A DNA stretch of 64,000 nucleotides, taken from the NCBI GenBank assembly GCA_010093685.1, contig MU006231.1, positions 544,428 to 608,427 of the forward strand, read 5' to 3'. Both the position numbers and the translations under genes were made by a program. Position 1 is the stretch's first letter; each line of letters starts with the position of its first letter. Source of the stretch: Ophiobolus disseminans. Taxonomy: Eukaryota; Ascomycota; Dothideomycetes; Pleosporales; Phaeosphaeriaceae. Below are positions 30,545-42,675 of the stretch, piece after piece. The notes below the pieces were generated by a model. That model made no database searches. It was not told the DNA's origin and saw only the letters and a list, made by a program, of their open reading frames with translations.

Positions 30545-30992
30545 GGGAAGGAGGTTGTTGTAAGGTAAATGAGTGGCACCAGCTGGAGGAGGAATAGATA
30601 GTCCAAGAAGATTGTGGGTGTTGGCGAAATAGTGTAGCTATGTTGATGACATGTAAGACTTTTCAAGCAAAGCTTTTGTATACAGTTACTGGCCTTTGAC
30701 TAGATGGCCGCACATTGTCTGGCTCAGGTGTTGTGGAGCGGTGAGGTCGGGGTGGAGCAGTCGGAAGCAAAGCCGAGGCAGGACCGGTGACCGAATGATC
30801 GAGAAGATGCGGGCGCGCTATGACCTCGCCAGTGGATTTTTTAGCATCGTCGACTTCTCGAGCATCACGAATTCCGCCATTCATTCCACCCGCCACACAC
30901 ACATCTCTTCCTCGTCATTCTGCATTCAGCGGGAGTCTAGGAGCACGGTCTGACCTTGAGAGAAATCACATACATACACCGATACCATCACA
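30545..30992. promoter_or_regulatory. Intergenic, HSP60 promoter region
   Basis: 448 bases upstream of HSP60. TTCTCGAG at 30855-30862 is one base from a heat-shock half-site pair TTCnnGAA; this is weak evidence. The last 60 bases are C/A-rich leader. Confidence 0.35.
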
Positions 30993-32856
30993 ATGCAAAG
31001 AGCATTTTCATCGCGGGTGCGGTCTTCGGCCCTCAACCAGAGCTCCAAGCTGCGGTCCCCCACGCTCAACCTCCAGCAACAGAGGTTTGCACACAAGGTA
31101 AGATATTGCAAATCGATTCACCTCTGAACCATGATTAACTCTTTATAGGAACTCAAGTTCGGCGTTGAGGCACGAGCATCGCTTCTTCAAGGTGTCGACA
31201 CACTTGCACGGGCCGTATCAACAACACTTGGTCCCAAGGGCCGCAATGTCCTGATCGAGTCTAGCTATGGCTCACCAAAAATCACAAAGGGTGCGTACAA
31301 CCAATTCATTCGCCTCCGATGTCTCCGCTGACAAAACTTCAGACGGTGTAACAGTCGCAAAGGCCATCACCCTCCAGGACAAATTCGAGAACCTTGGTGC
31401 CCGTCTTCTCCAGGATGTCGCATCCAAGACCAACGAGGTTGCTGGTGACGGCACCACCACCGCTACCGTCCTTGCCCGCGCCATCTTCTCCGAGACGGTC
31501 AAGAACGTCGCCGCTGGCTGCAACCCCATGGACCTGAGGCGCGGAACCCAGGCCGCTGTCGAGGCTGTCGTTGAGTACCTGAGGGCGAACAAGAGGGACA
31601 TCACCACCAGCGAGGAGATCTCACAGGTCGCCACCATTTCGGCCAACGGCGACACACACATTGGCAAGCTTCTGTCAAATGCCATGGAGAAGGTCGGCAA
31701 GGAGGGTGTCATCACAGTCAAGGAGGGCAAGACCACCGAGGACGAGCTCGAGGTTACCGAGGGTATGAAGTTCGACCGTGGCTTCATCTCGCCCTACTTC
31801 ATCACCGACACCAAGACACAAAAGGTCGAGTTCGAGAAGCCCCTCATCCTCCTCTCCGAGAAGAAGATCTCCGCCGTCCAGGACATCGTCCCCGCTCTCG
31901 AGGCCTCCCAACAGCTCCGCCGTCCCCTTGTCATCATTGCTGAGGACATTGACGGCGAAGCGCTCGCCGTCTGCATCCTCAACAAGCTCCGTGGCCAGCT
32001 CCAGGTCGCTGCTGTCAAGGCTCCCGGCTTCGGCGACAACCGCAAGTCCATCCTCGGCGATCTCGCTGTCCTGACCAACGGTACCGTCTTCAGCGATGAC
32101 CTCGACATCAAGCTTGAGAAGGCCACTGCTGACATGCTCGGATCCACCGGCTCCATCACCATCACCAAGGAGGACACGGTCATTCTTAACGGCGAGGGCT
32201 CCAAGGACGCCGTTTCCCAGCGTTGTGAGCAGATCCGCGGTGTCATCGATGATGCTACTACCTCCGAGTACGAGAAGGAGAAGCTCCAGGAGCGTCTTGC
32301 CAAGCTCTCTGGTGGTGTCGCTGTCATCAAGGTCGGCGGCTCATCTGAGGTTGAGGTCGGCGAGAAGAAGGATCGCATCGTCGATGCGCTAAACGCCACC
32401 CGTGCTGCTGTCGAGGAGGGTATTCTACCTGGTGGTGGTACTGGTCTGCTCAAGGCCGCTGCCAACGCTCTGGGCGATGTCAAGGCCGACAACTTCGACC
32501 AGCAGCTCGGCATCACAATCGTCAAGAACGCCATCACCCACCCTGCCCGCAAGATTGTCGAGAATGCCGGTGCCGAGGGTTCCGTCATTGTCGGTAAGCT
32601 CATGGACGAGTACAAGGGCGACTTCAACAAGGGCTTCAATAGCGCCAAGGGCGAGTACGTCGACATGATCGCAGCCGGTATCCTCGACCCCTTCAAAGTT
32701 GTGCGCACCGCTCTAGTAGACGCCAGCGGTGTTGCATCGCTCCTCGGTACCACTGAGGTCGCCATTGTCGAGGCGCCTGAGGAGAAGTCTGGCCCACCAC
32801 CGGGTATGGGCGGCGGCATGGGCGGAATGGGAGGAATGGGAGGCATGGGATTCTAA
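30993..32856 (+). CDS. hsp60: Mitochondrial chaperonin HSP60
   Basis: Exons 30993-31097, 31149-31290 and 31343-32856 give 586 residues. The first exon encodes a 35-residue Arg/Ser-rich mitochondrial presequence (MQRAFSSRVRSSALNQ). The mature part has the group I chaperonin signatures: TLGPKGRNVLIE, the nucleotide loop GDGTTTATVLAR, and a GGM-rich C-terminal tail ending GGMGF. It folds imported proteins in the matrix as a double ring with HSP10. Codon use is strongly biased toward C-ending codons, as expected for a highly expressed gene. A 350-codon frame on the opposite strand is a shadow of this bias. Confidence 0.97.
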
Positions 32857-33536
32857 GCAACTGAATCTCCAGCGCCACTTTCCTGTTCCTCATACCCTCC
32901 CTCCGCTATACCTATTTAGTGCTCAAGTCTTTCCTAGCGATTTTCATGTACACGGTATTGGGTCGATACTCCACTCATGTCTTTAACGATCTCTTCAAAA
33001 GCGCAGCATAGTTCTTGGATGTCTCAGGTTTTTATTGTACTATATCATGTGTATCTGGAACAATTCTGGGAAGGACAAGATAAGAGCGATCAAAACAATA
33101 TAAGCAAGTTCAAACACACGCAGCGCCTTGATATGTGAATGGACATGGGGTGTGTGATCAATCAGGCATTGTGGCGTCGGTTGCCCGGACGTCCCTGCCC
33201 TTGTCAAGGGAAGGACCCCCACCACGGCGTGTTGCTCAAAATCGTGCTTGGTGCCCCGCCTAGACTGCGTTCCCCATTAGCCTCAGCAACCTCACCGCAT
33301 TCTCTCCACCTCAGCTCACCCACACCTGCACACTCCCAATTGCACGTAGCGGTGATATTCATATTCCACGTAAGCAGTACCCTGCGCAAACAGGCACCTA
33401 TGAAGTGCTGCACATGCGCTCGTGGCAATCGCACCCGATGACGACGCTAACAGGCAGACGTAGACTGATAAAGCGCCCCGTGCCTCGTCAACCCTCTCAC
33501 CACCCCTTCTCCACACAAAATACACAATGGTGAGTA
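32857..33536. other. HSP60 3' flank and cofilin promoter
   Basis: 680 bases. The 60 bases before 33537 are pyrimidine-rich then A/C-rich, as in leaders of highly expressed fungal genes. No gene was recognised. Confidence 0.45.
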
Positions 33537-34187
33537 GCATCGATCCATACAACAAGGAACTGCGCTAATACAGGATCGCCAGGCTCAATCCGGGTACGTA
33601 CGCTGGACAAACAGCCTCACACATGATAGCTGTTGTTGCGCTCGAGACCTGTCCTCAGAGACTGTTACCTTTCTACGCCTACTAATATCCCACAGTGTCT
33701 CTGTGTCGCCCGAGTGCATCAGCACGTTCAACGAGCTCAAGCTCGGCAAGGACATCAAATGGATCATCTACAAGATCAGCGACGACTGGAAAGAGATTGT
33801 CGTTGAAGAGACCTCCAAGGAGGCAAACTTCGACGCCTTCCGCGAGAAGCTGCTCAACGCAAAGAGCAAGGACAAGAGGGGCAAGGAGGGCATGGGCGGC
33901 CGCTACGCCGTATTCGACGTCGAGTACGAGCTCGAGTCGGGCGAGGGCACGCGGAGCAAGATCACATTCATCAGCTGGACGCCAGATGATGCGCCGCAAT
34001 ACGTATGTGATATTGTAGAAGGCGAAGACGTCTGAATGCTGACAATGCCTAGCCCCGCATGATGTACTCGACCTCCAAGGAAGCCATCAAGCGCGCCCTC
34101 AACGGTCTCGCCGCCGATATCCAAGCCAACGACGCCGACGACATCGAGTGGGACAACATCAAGAGCCGTGTCTCCAAGGGCCGTTAA
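33537..34187 (+). CDS. cof1: Cofilin / actin-depolymerising factor
   Basis: Four exons: 33537-33539 (ATG only), 33574-33593, 33696-34002 and 34053-34187, giving 154 residues, the usual size. The ADF-H domain covers almost all of it: SGVSVSPECISTFNELKLG at the start, KWIIYKISDDWKEI, then RYAVFDVEYE, ITFISWTPDDAPQYPRMMYSTSK spread over the last splice site, and the actin-binding helix. It severs and depolymerises actin filaments. An intron directly after ATG and a 20-nt second exon are supported by frame and by GTGAGT/GTACGT donors. Confidence 0.95.
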
Positions 34188-34533
34188 GCGCCCCACCTCA
34201 CCCATCGATTTCGCGTAACAACAGCGTGGAGGGGTAATTGGTGGTTCGTGCTGGGATGAGAAATGGCTATAGTCGGGCTCTGTAGGCTTGAAAAGTCTAG
34301 ATCACGATACACATGGATTACTGATTGGCGACGATGTTGGTCTCCTTGCATCATCAGGCTGTGCTTGTTTTGGTGACGATAGAGTAGGCGAAAATTGACA
34401 AATGTGGACGTCCATTGGTGTCATGATCTTGCTGAGCTGTAGCACTGACTCGTCTGACATGTCTAATTCCCAACTCGACGAAGAACACTGCGGCTTCATG
34501 TGTAGGTATCTTTGAACAAGTTGAACTCTCTCC
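34188..34533. other. Convergent intergenic region
   Basis: 346 bases between the cofilin and GET5-like 3' ends. Nothing was recognised. Confidence 0.45.
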
Positions 34534-35288
34534 TCACCTGTTCCCCTCCCAAGCCCCCTTAAACAGCCCCGTCAATCTCTCCGCCTCGACCTCGTCCCTT
34601 GTCCTCTGCATAACAAAGTTCTTCAAATCGCTCCAAAACTCCTCCGTCGCCACAACCTCCTTCCCGCTCGGCCCCTGCGCCGCCGGCCCACCCTCGGCAC
34701 TCCCACTCCCCAACCCCTTCTCCGCCTCACTCGGCGCTGCAACAGGCGGACTCGTCACCGGCGTCCCACCAGGCGTCGGACTCGCCGTCGCGCCCGCCAT
34801 AACCATGACGCCAAACTCGACATCGCCTGTCACGTCTTGGCCTATGACCTCCGCGACAGTTTTCGAGTCTGTGACTGGGCGCTTCTTGTAGAGTATCTTG
34901 ATCTTGGACGCGGGGATGGAGGCTTGTGTCGCATACTGCGTTTTGAGGTCGTAGACGCTTGTTTTGGCGGGGTCGATGGCGGTGAGCGGGATGGTTGGGG
35001 AGGAGGGCTTCATGGGCTTGAGGGTTATTGTGAGGGTGTTTGAGGAGGCATCTTTGGAGGACTTTGGGGACGGGCGTCTGGGGTGTGGGGGGTGCGGGAG
35101 GCGGGGGAGCGTGTACTGGTGGTTTTGTTAGTAGGGGTTTGAGATGTGGTTTATGAGGAGAGATTGAGGAGACGTACGGCGCCTTGGGCTGGGTATTGGC
35201 GCGCGTCGGCTATGTGGTCTGAGGAGAGCTTTATGGGGCGCGCATCGAGGGCTGTTAGGAGCGATTTGCAGAATGCGATTTCCGACAT
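34534..35288 (-). CDS. GET5/Mdy2-like ubiquitin-domain protein
   Basis: Exon 1 is 35178-35288 and exon 2 is 34534-35115; the 62-nt intron keeps frame and the protein has 230 residues. The N-terminus (MSEIAFCKSLLTALDARPIK, then YTLPRLPHPPHP) fits the Get4-binding region of Get5. Residues ~60-130 are a ubiquitin-like fold (TITLKPMKPS, SIPASKIKILYKKRPV). A Pro/Gly/Ala linker precedes a C-terminal helix pair (EEFWSDLKNFVMQ) that could dimerise. Get5 bridges Get4 and Sgt2 to hand tail-anchored proteins to the ER. It shares a 302-bp divergent promoter with NOP2. Confidence 0.75.
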
Positions 35289-35590
35289 TGTGGGCTGGGT
35301 TGATGTCGTGGCTGTCGCTTATGAGTGTGTAGTTGTGTAGAGAGGCGTGTTAGTTCAGCTGAGGTGAAGTAAAACTTGCGACTAGCAGTAAACAAAAGCT
35401 GATGTCAAGTTGGCGATGACGATGGTGCATGCGGGACACGGCGTGGGTTCTGCCGCGCCGAAGGCGGTCAGCGCCGCGGGAGAGGGCAGAAAAGTTCACT
35501 AGAATTTCTAGCCCGGCGAAAGTTCACGAGTCGCGCAAACTTCGGAACAACACCACTCTCACTCTCAGACACCTCTACATATCCGCAAAA
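35289..35590. promoter_or_regulatory. Divergent promoter of GET5-like and NOP2 genes
   Basis: 302 bases between start codons on opposite strands. No TATA box was seen. The NOP2-side leader is C/A-rich with ACTCTCACTCTCAGACACC. Confidence 0.5.
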
Positions 35591-38020
35591 ATGGGTGTAG
35601 GACGTCGCATGAAGAAGCAGGGGCCTCCCGAGCCATTGGACGAATCTCTCGTCACTCGAAAGCGAAAAGATGCGCCGCCTGCAGCTATCCCAGAACGAAC
35701 CAAGAGGAGCAGAATCGAGGCAAAGGCAAAGGCTGCTGCTAGACCTCCGCCAGCGAAGAAAGAGGCAGTAGCAAAGGGAGGGAAGACGCGCATCAACGGA
35801 AAGCCTGCGAAGAAATTTGCTCCTCCACCGCCCTCTGACGACGACGATGTCATGTCGGACGGCATCGACAACCCCGACGTCATGGAAGATGGGCTGGAAG
35901 GCGTGAATGTCACTGGACTCGATGCGCTTGGCAGTGCATCTGAAGACGATGAGGACCTCGAACTCGCCGACGACTTCGCCGACTCTGGCTCAGATATCAT
36001 GGACTCGGACGAAGAAATCAAAAAAGTCGGCATGTGGTCGGACGAGGAGGACGAGGACGATGTCGAGGAGAAGCTCACAGCGGCGAATATCGAGGGACTG
36101 TCACGGAAGCTGGACATGCAGAGGGCAGTCGAAGAGGCTGAGGCAGCTGCTGAGCTTGAGGAGGCAAATTTGCAGACCAACATTGCCGGGGAGAGACCCA
36201 AGATACTGGAGGACGAAGAAGATGAGGACGGTCGCCCGATCTCGAAGCTCGTTACGCAAGATATCCAACTCCTGCGAACGCGCTTGAATGACACCGTGCG
36301 CGTCCTAGACGACTTCAAAAACCTTGCAGAGATTGGTCGATCAAGAGCAGAGTATAGGGCGCAGATGCTGAAGGATCTATGCGCCTACTACGGCTACTCC
36401 GAGTTCCTGGCTGATAAGCTACTCAACCTCTTTCCCGCCCGCGAAGCTTTTGCGTTCTTCGAAGCCAACGAAACACCCCGACCTATCGTCATCCGTACCA
36501 ACACCCTCCGCACACATCGAAGAGAACTTGCGCAGTCATTGATCAACCGTGGCGTGCAGCTTGAGCCTGTCGGGAAGTGGAGCAAGGTTGGACTTCAGAT
36601 TTTCGACACGCAAATCCCCCTAGGTGTCCGTATACCCCATTCTGAACTGTGTAAGATAGCCCTAACTCCGTACACTAGGCATCCCCCGAGTACCTCGCTG
36701 GTCACTACATTCTCCAAGCTGCGTCGTCGTTCTTGCCTGTCATGGCGCTTGCGCCTCAAGAGAACGAGCGTGTTCTTGATATGACGGCTGCCCCCGGAGG
36801 TAAGACCACGCACATCGCTGCGCTGATGAAGAACACTGGATGCATTTTCGCCAACGATGCCAACAAAGATCGTTGCAAGGGTCTCATTGGTAACATCCAC
36901 CGCCTGGGTGTAAGAAACACTGTCGTCTGCAACTATTCGGCACTCGAATTCCCAAGGGTCATGGGTGGCTTTGATCGTGTTCTGCTCGATGCGCCGTGTT
37001 CTGGTACTGGTGTCATTGCGAAGGATGCAAGCGTCAAGACGAACAAGACCGAGGCTGATTTCATGAAGCTTCCGCATCTGCAGAAGCAATTGATCCTGGC
37101 TGCTATTGACTCGGTCGATCATCACAGCAAGACCGGCGGGTACATTGTATACTCGACATGTTCGGTCACCATTGAGGAGAACGAGCAGGTCGTACAGTAT
37201 GCGCTGAACAAGCGGCCCAACGTCAAGCTGGTTGAGACTGGCCTGACCTTTGGTAAGGAGGGCTTCACGAAGATTGGTGGCAAGATCTTCCATCCTTCGC
37301 TGAAGGTGAGTTATCCTGATGAAGTCATTCGGACCATATGCTAAGCCTATCAAGATGACAAGGCGTTACTACCCCCACACTTACAACGTCGACGGTTTCT
37401 TCGTCGCCAAGTTCAAGAAGACCGGCCCAACACCACCAAACGCCGTGGGCGTGAACGAGGCTACCAGCACCGCCAAGAAGCAGTCAAACGCACCAGTGGT
37501 GACCGAAGTCTTCGACAAGACACCGATCCGAGAGGACAGCGCAGATGAGGAGTCAGACTTTGGTGGTTTCGACGAGGACGAGGATCAGAAGTACATGCAG
37601 CGCGCTCAAGCGAAGACCATGCGGAGGAAGGGCAAGGATCCCAAGTCTGCGCCACCGAAGGTTCAGAAGTCGAACGGCGTTGCGAAAGAGGCAGAGGACA
37701 AGGATGAGCAGCCTAATGGAGAGACTGTGGCCAAGGTAGTGAAAGAGAAGAAGGTCAAGGGCGAGCAGAAGAATGGCGAGGCGGTCAAGGTCGTTAAAGA
37801 AAAGAAGGGAAAGAAGGTTCAGCAGGATGAAGACGCTACAACAACGACTACAACGACTGTAGTTAGGACCAAGAAGGAGAAGAAGTCAAAAGCCACTGCT
37901 GATGCGCCGGTGGTAACGGAGGTCGAGGTCACTACCACTGCCGTACCCACTGAGAACGGTGTCGAGGTTCAGTCGAAAAAGGTACGCAGGAAGAGTACTA
38001 GCAAGAAGAGTAAGGCATAG
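35591..38020 (+). CDS. nop2: 25S rRNA (cytosine-C5)-methyltransferase Nop2
   Basis: Exons 35591-36625, 36679-37305 and 37355-38020 give 775 residues. The first 260 are Lys-rich then Asp/Glu-rich, typical of nucleolar proteins. The catalytic part has PEYLAGHYILQAASSFLP, the SAM-binding VLDMTAAPGGKTTHIAAL, DAPCSGTG with the motif IV Cys, and YSTCSVTIEENE with the catalytic motif VI Cys. HPSLK|MTRRYYPHTYNVDGFF spans the last intron. The C-terminus is a Lys/Thr/Val-rich tail. It methylates 25S rRNA (C2870 in yeast) during 60S assembly. The first intron uses the donor GTCCGT; the alternative GT two bases upstream breaks the frame. Confidence 0.95.
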
Positions 38021-40024
38021 TAGATACTTCTTGGCCATGCACGTGGTACTAAGGAGGTAGTGTTCGTAATATGATACCATACAGCTTATTTGCCGTCTGA
38101 TAAATCAGACGAAATAGCGCAGCTGCTTGTGCTTGCTGCTCTCTTTCCCATTCGTAGTAGTCAGCACGTTCATTGCTGCTCACACCAATAAATACATTTC
38201 TCCTTCCAGAGTTAGGTGTGCGAGTAACAGATACGGCGTGCGCAATGGACTGTTCTTATATTACACTCTTCGGCCATCAGCCTCCCGTTGTCCTCAGAAG
38301 TCAACTCTAGTCTAATTGCTCTCTCGACGGCGCGTGATCTAGTCCAGTAGCGTCATAATCGAAGCTTTCCGGTGCGCTCCGGCGAAGTCTTAGCCTGTGC
38401 ACTTATTGCTCGACACCCAAGTTAAATCCAACGACCTCCCAACTCCAGCATACTTGCAGCTTATCGTACCTCCAAATCCGCTTTTGTTGATGTTGCATCC
38501 ATGGATCCTTCCGAAATTTGGACCGCGACTGACATTTGAGGCAAAATCCGGCGAGCTACGATGATTGGGTGGGCGTAACACACGGCACAGCGATCCACCT
38601 CCCCTGCCTGACATCACCCCACTTAGAGCAACTACAGGGGCGCCTTTTGCGCTGCGGTACGACACCCAGATTTCTCAGAACGCGTTATCATTCGATCGTA
38701 CTCGAATAATTATCACATGTCTTTGAAGAAAAGCAGAGCTGCTGCAAGTAAGAGGAGCATCGCAGAATCTCGTTCGACGCTAGCGTACATCCGGCTCAAA
38801 TGCCCGCTGTCCATGGATGTTACCTCGCTTCCAGGACCCAAGTGCCGACGAATCGGAGGTAGCAGAAGCTAGATCTGAATCTCGAGGGGTCGCCCCGACT
38901 TTTGACGAAGCCAACCCACGGGGAGCGGTGCTATAGCGGAGCCTCATGTGGAGACGCTCAATTTCGGTACTTCTAGTCACACAACCATGTGCACTGGTAC
39001 TCCGAGCCTGTGCGACGGCAACCTCCTGCAAACGGCGAACATCACAAAGCCAATGCGACGAAGCAGCAAATTGCTCGTTGACACGCATCCACGTCATTGC
39101 CGCCGCGGCTGAAAGTCAGGACTAGCCACCGTCAGCAGACATGCAGGACATTGAAAATTCAAGCAGCCGAGGGATTTGGTAGCGACTCATTGGCGCATCA
39201 AAGACTCGGCGAGGACAGATTCCGGCAACATCACGAGACGTTGAGCAACGGGCGCTCGTGGCGCTGGTAATGGCGTCTGGGGCGCATTCAAAGGCGACTG
39301 CGCATCACTGTGCATTGCGGGGATGAAGTCGCCTGTGCCGTATCGCGTTTCCTTCCAAAATACTGGAGATGGATTTCAATATACCTCAGGGCTAGCTCTA
39401 CCTCCATGGTAGCACCGGCTGATGGTGTTTCAGACGCGAACACCATGCCAAACATCGCAACGCGTGACATGCAGTCGGACAAAGCTTCGACGGCAATTAG
39501 TTCACTTGGTGGATCACCCTTGGCTGACGTCTTGTCCCGACCGCCCAAGCTCGAAATCGGCATGCTTTTGCATGCTTCATGCACTCCTGCTCGCTTGGCT
39601 GGCCTGACCCTCGGCCATCGATCGTCGGGCTCCGACCTGCCTCCTTTGTCTTCCAAACAGTCTATTGGCCGGCTGCAATGCTACTCCAACGACATCACCG
39701 CATGTGCTTGTCGCGTGTCCGCCGCTCACGTAGGTGGTGCAATGACCCTGTTACATGGGATCTGGGCTCGGGGCAAGTCACGAGGCCTGCACGTCCACTT
39801 TCCGAGCGGAGACCTGCCGTGCACGCATCATGTAGCGTGACTGGGAAAGGCCCTGATACGATGGACTAGTGTGCCCGAACCAGGATCAAAGCAGCGTTTC
39901 GCGGGGCAAAGCTTGGAGCTGGATCCTGATAAAGAGCTGATGCGCGCTCTTTCCAAAGGACTGTTCACCCGTTGTTGTCCCGATTACTCGACTCTATACA
40001 ATTGACTGAAACTCTTACAACATT
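38021..40024. other. 2-kb intergenic region upstream of a hexose transporter
   Basis: No supported gene. Open frames occur on both strands at 39288-39840 but have no family, start context or splice support. Hexamers matching the CreA consensus SYGGRG lie at 39277-39282 (CTGGGG), 39317-39322 (GCGGGG) and 39901-39906 (GCGGGG), compatible with glucose regulation of the downstream transporter. Such short sites also arise by chance. Confidence 0.45.
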
Positions 40025-42079
40025 ATGGTTAAGGTCACGTTCAAACCACCGCCGGGCACGCCTGGAAAGGCATGGTGAGCTACTTGCCTCTCGACTGCAG
40101 GTCAACAGCTAATAAATTATCCCAGGCCAGCCATTGCTATGGGCCTATTTGTGGCCTTTGGTGGTGTACTTTTTGGCTACGATACTGGTACCATTTCCGG
40201 CATCATTGCCATGGACTACTGGAAGCAAGAGTTCTCGACCCAGCCGGATCTCAGCATCACAGCGGCCGAGGACTCTTTGATCGTTTCGATTCTATCTGCT
40301 GTGAGGAAGGACTTGATAGGTAACATTTAAGACATGCTAATATAATTGTAGGGTACATTCTTCGGTGCGCTTATGGCAGCTCCCTTTGGTGACATGCTCG
40401 GTCGACGAATGGGCCTCCTCGTCGCTGTCGGCTTTGTGTTCAACCTGGGTGTCATTCTTCAAACTGCATCAACAAGGCAGCCTCTGTTCATCGCCGGTCG
40501 CTTTTTCGCCGGATTGGGTGTTGGTCTAATATCCGCGTTGAGTATGTTCCTCGTTGATACGAATTCTTTTGCATTACTTACGCCATTTAGTTCCCATGTA
40601 CCAATCTGAAACAGCCCCGAAGTGGATCCGTGGTGTGATTGTTGGTTGTTATCAACTCGCCATTACCATCGGTCTCTTCCTTGCAGCTATTGTCAACAAC
40701 GCCACCAAGGATCGCATGGATTCAGGATCCTACCGCATTCCGATCGCAGTACAATTCCTCTGGGCAATCATTCTCATTGCTGGGTAAGAAATCAACATTT
40801 TCTTTTCATTCGAGAGCAAGCTAACAACTGCTTCCAGATTGCTTGTCCTTCCCGAATCGCCGCGCTATCTCATCAAGAGAGACAAATACGATGAAGCCGC
40901 AAAAGCGTTGGGCAAACTTCGTCGCCTGTCCCCCGATCATCCCGCCGTTGTGGAGGAGCTGAACGAGGTGCAAGCAAACCACCTTTACGAGATGTCTCTT
41001 GGAAAATCTACCTACATGGATTGCTTCAAGGGTACTGTTGGCAAGCGTCTGTTGACTGGCTGCCTCCTTCAATCTCTGCAGCAGTTGACGGGTGTGAACT
41101 TTATCTGTGAGTAGCCGCATTCAGATGCAACAGCCAGGCATTAACGGCGAGTAGTCTACTATGGAACTCAGTACTTCAAGAGAGCCGGATTCCAGGTAAG
41201 GAAACATGGACAATAGTATACATGGCACCCACTAACTCCAAACAGGACCCCTTCATCATTTCCGTCATCACCAACTGCGTTAACGTCGCTTCGACCTTCC
41301 CTGGTCTTTACATGGTCGAAAAGCTCGGACGCCGCAACCTGCTTCTCATGGGTGCCATCGGCATGTGCTTCTGTCAATGTACGTGTTGTGCTTCAATATA
41401 TGCGAAATCACTGCTAATTCCATCTCTCAGACGTCGTGGCCATCACCGGAACCGTGGCCGGCACCACCGATCTCCCAGCTCAACGCGCTTCCATCGCCTT
41501 CGTGTGCTTCTACATCTTCTTCTTCGCTAGCTCATGGGGACCTGTCGCTTGGGTGGTGACTGGCGAGCTCTTCCCGCTCAAGGCCCGCGCCAAGTGCCTG
41601 TCCATGACAACCGTAAGACTGCTCAATACAACAATTATGGGGAAACCGCTAACACGATTCAAAGGCATCGAACTGGCTCCTCAACTGGGCAATTGCCTAC
41701 TCCACCCCCTACATGGTCGACGAGAAAGGCGCAAACCTCCAAAGCAAAGTCTTCTTCGTATGGGGCACATTTTGCTTCGTCTGCATCGCTTTTGTGTAAG
41801 CCCTCCCACCCCCATCCACCCCACCACGATGACTACTAACTCTTCCTCAGCTGGCTCATGATCTACGAGACCAAAGGCCTCTCCCTCGAGCAAGTCGACG
41901 AGCTCTACGGCGTCGTTGGCAAAGCGTGGAAGTCCAAGTCTTTCGTGCCCCAGATTTCCTTCCAGGATGTCGATCAGGCTACTCAAAGGCATATGAGCCT
42001 GAGTGAGATTGGCGCGGGGCAGACGCGGAAGAGGAGCGTGCAGCATGATGAGAGTGTTGCTGCGACTGAGAAGGTTTGA
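40025..42079 (+). CDS. Hexose transporter, MFS sugar porter family
   Basis: Ten exons (40025-40074, 40126-40300, 40352-40541, 40591-40783, 40838-41106, 41155-41195, 41246-41378, 41431-41612, 41665-41795, 41851-42079) join to 530 residues. Sugar-porter signatures include FGYDTGTISGI in TM1, GDMLGRRMG in loop 2-3, RFFAGLGVGLIS, PMYQSETAPKWIRG, PESPRYLIKRDKYDEA, LQSLQQLTGVNFI, EKLGRRN, ASSWGPVAWVVTGELFPLKAR and WLMIYETKGLSLEQVDELY (PETKG-like site as YETKG). It is a fungal HXT/RGT2-like glucose or hexose carrier of the plasma membrane. It has no long C-terminal tail of the glucose-sensor type, so a carrier is favoured. CreA-like hexamers lie upstream. Confidence 0.93.
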
Positions 42080-42675
42080 GGAGCTGGTGGGGTAATGGTC
42101 GTGGGTGGATGCTAAAGGAAGAGGGTGGTGTGTATGTTTAGGAAGGGATAGTGGTGTGGTGGATTAAGGAATATCAAATCGTTTGCTCATTACTGTTCTC
42201 GTGCATGATGATTTTGACTACTATTGACTGTTGCCTACTCCCTCCTTATAGGAAGTTGTGACGACTTGCCTTCCTGCCGGCCCGGCTTAATAATGAAGCG
42301 CGTCTTATGTAGCGTTGATCTAGAGTGTCACATTCATCTGGCTGCTTCGATAGTTTCGACACATCCTATGCGCTTGGATTAGGATGGGATGAGTGTCTAG
42401 AGGTGACTCTTGATCACCAGTATTTGCGTATAGGTGCTGTATTGTCATGATGATGAACATATTCCTCACTTCAAAGCTAAGTCTATTCAGCTTTTGAGTC
42501 AAGTGTTGCAAGGAGTGATTTTGAATTGACTTGCGTCATTGCCAAGCCCAGCTAACCTCTAGTGCCAACGCGCTCCTGACGCGCTCTCCCCGGTGTCCCA
42601 CCTGTTCAACCTGAAAATGCCTAAGAAAAGGAATACATACTCCAAAGCGAAATGCATCAACGCAGCCATCATGTG
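42080..42675. other. Intergenic, transporter 3' flank
   Basis: 596 bases. No gene or repeat was recognised. Confidence 0.45.

Noticed and set aside
31794..32846. 350-codon minus-strand frame inside HSP60
   Set aside because: Antisense shadow caused by strong codon bias of HSP60; no domain or start support.
35575..36318. 247-codon minus-strand Ser-rich frame inside NOP2
   Set aside because: Antisense of Asp/Glu/Lys-rich codons gives a Ser-rich shadow.
39288..39840. Open frames on both strands upstream of the hexose transporter
   Set aside because: Overlapping frames on opposite strands, no family, no splice or start support.
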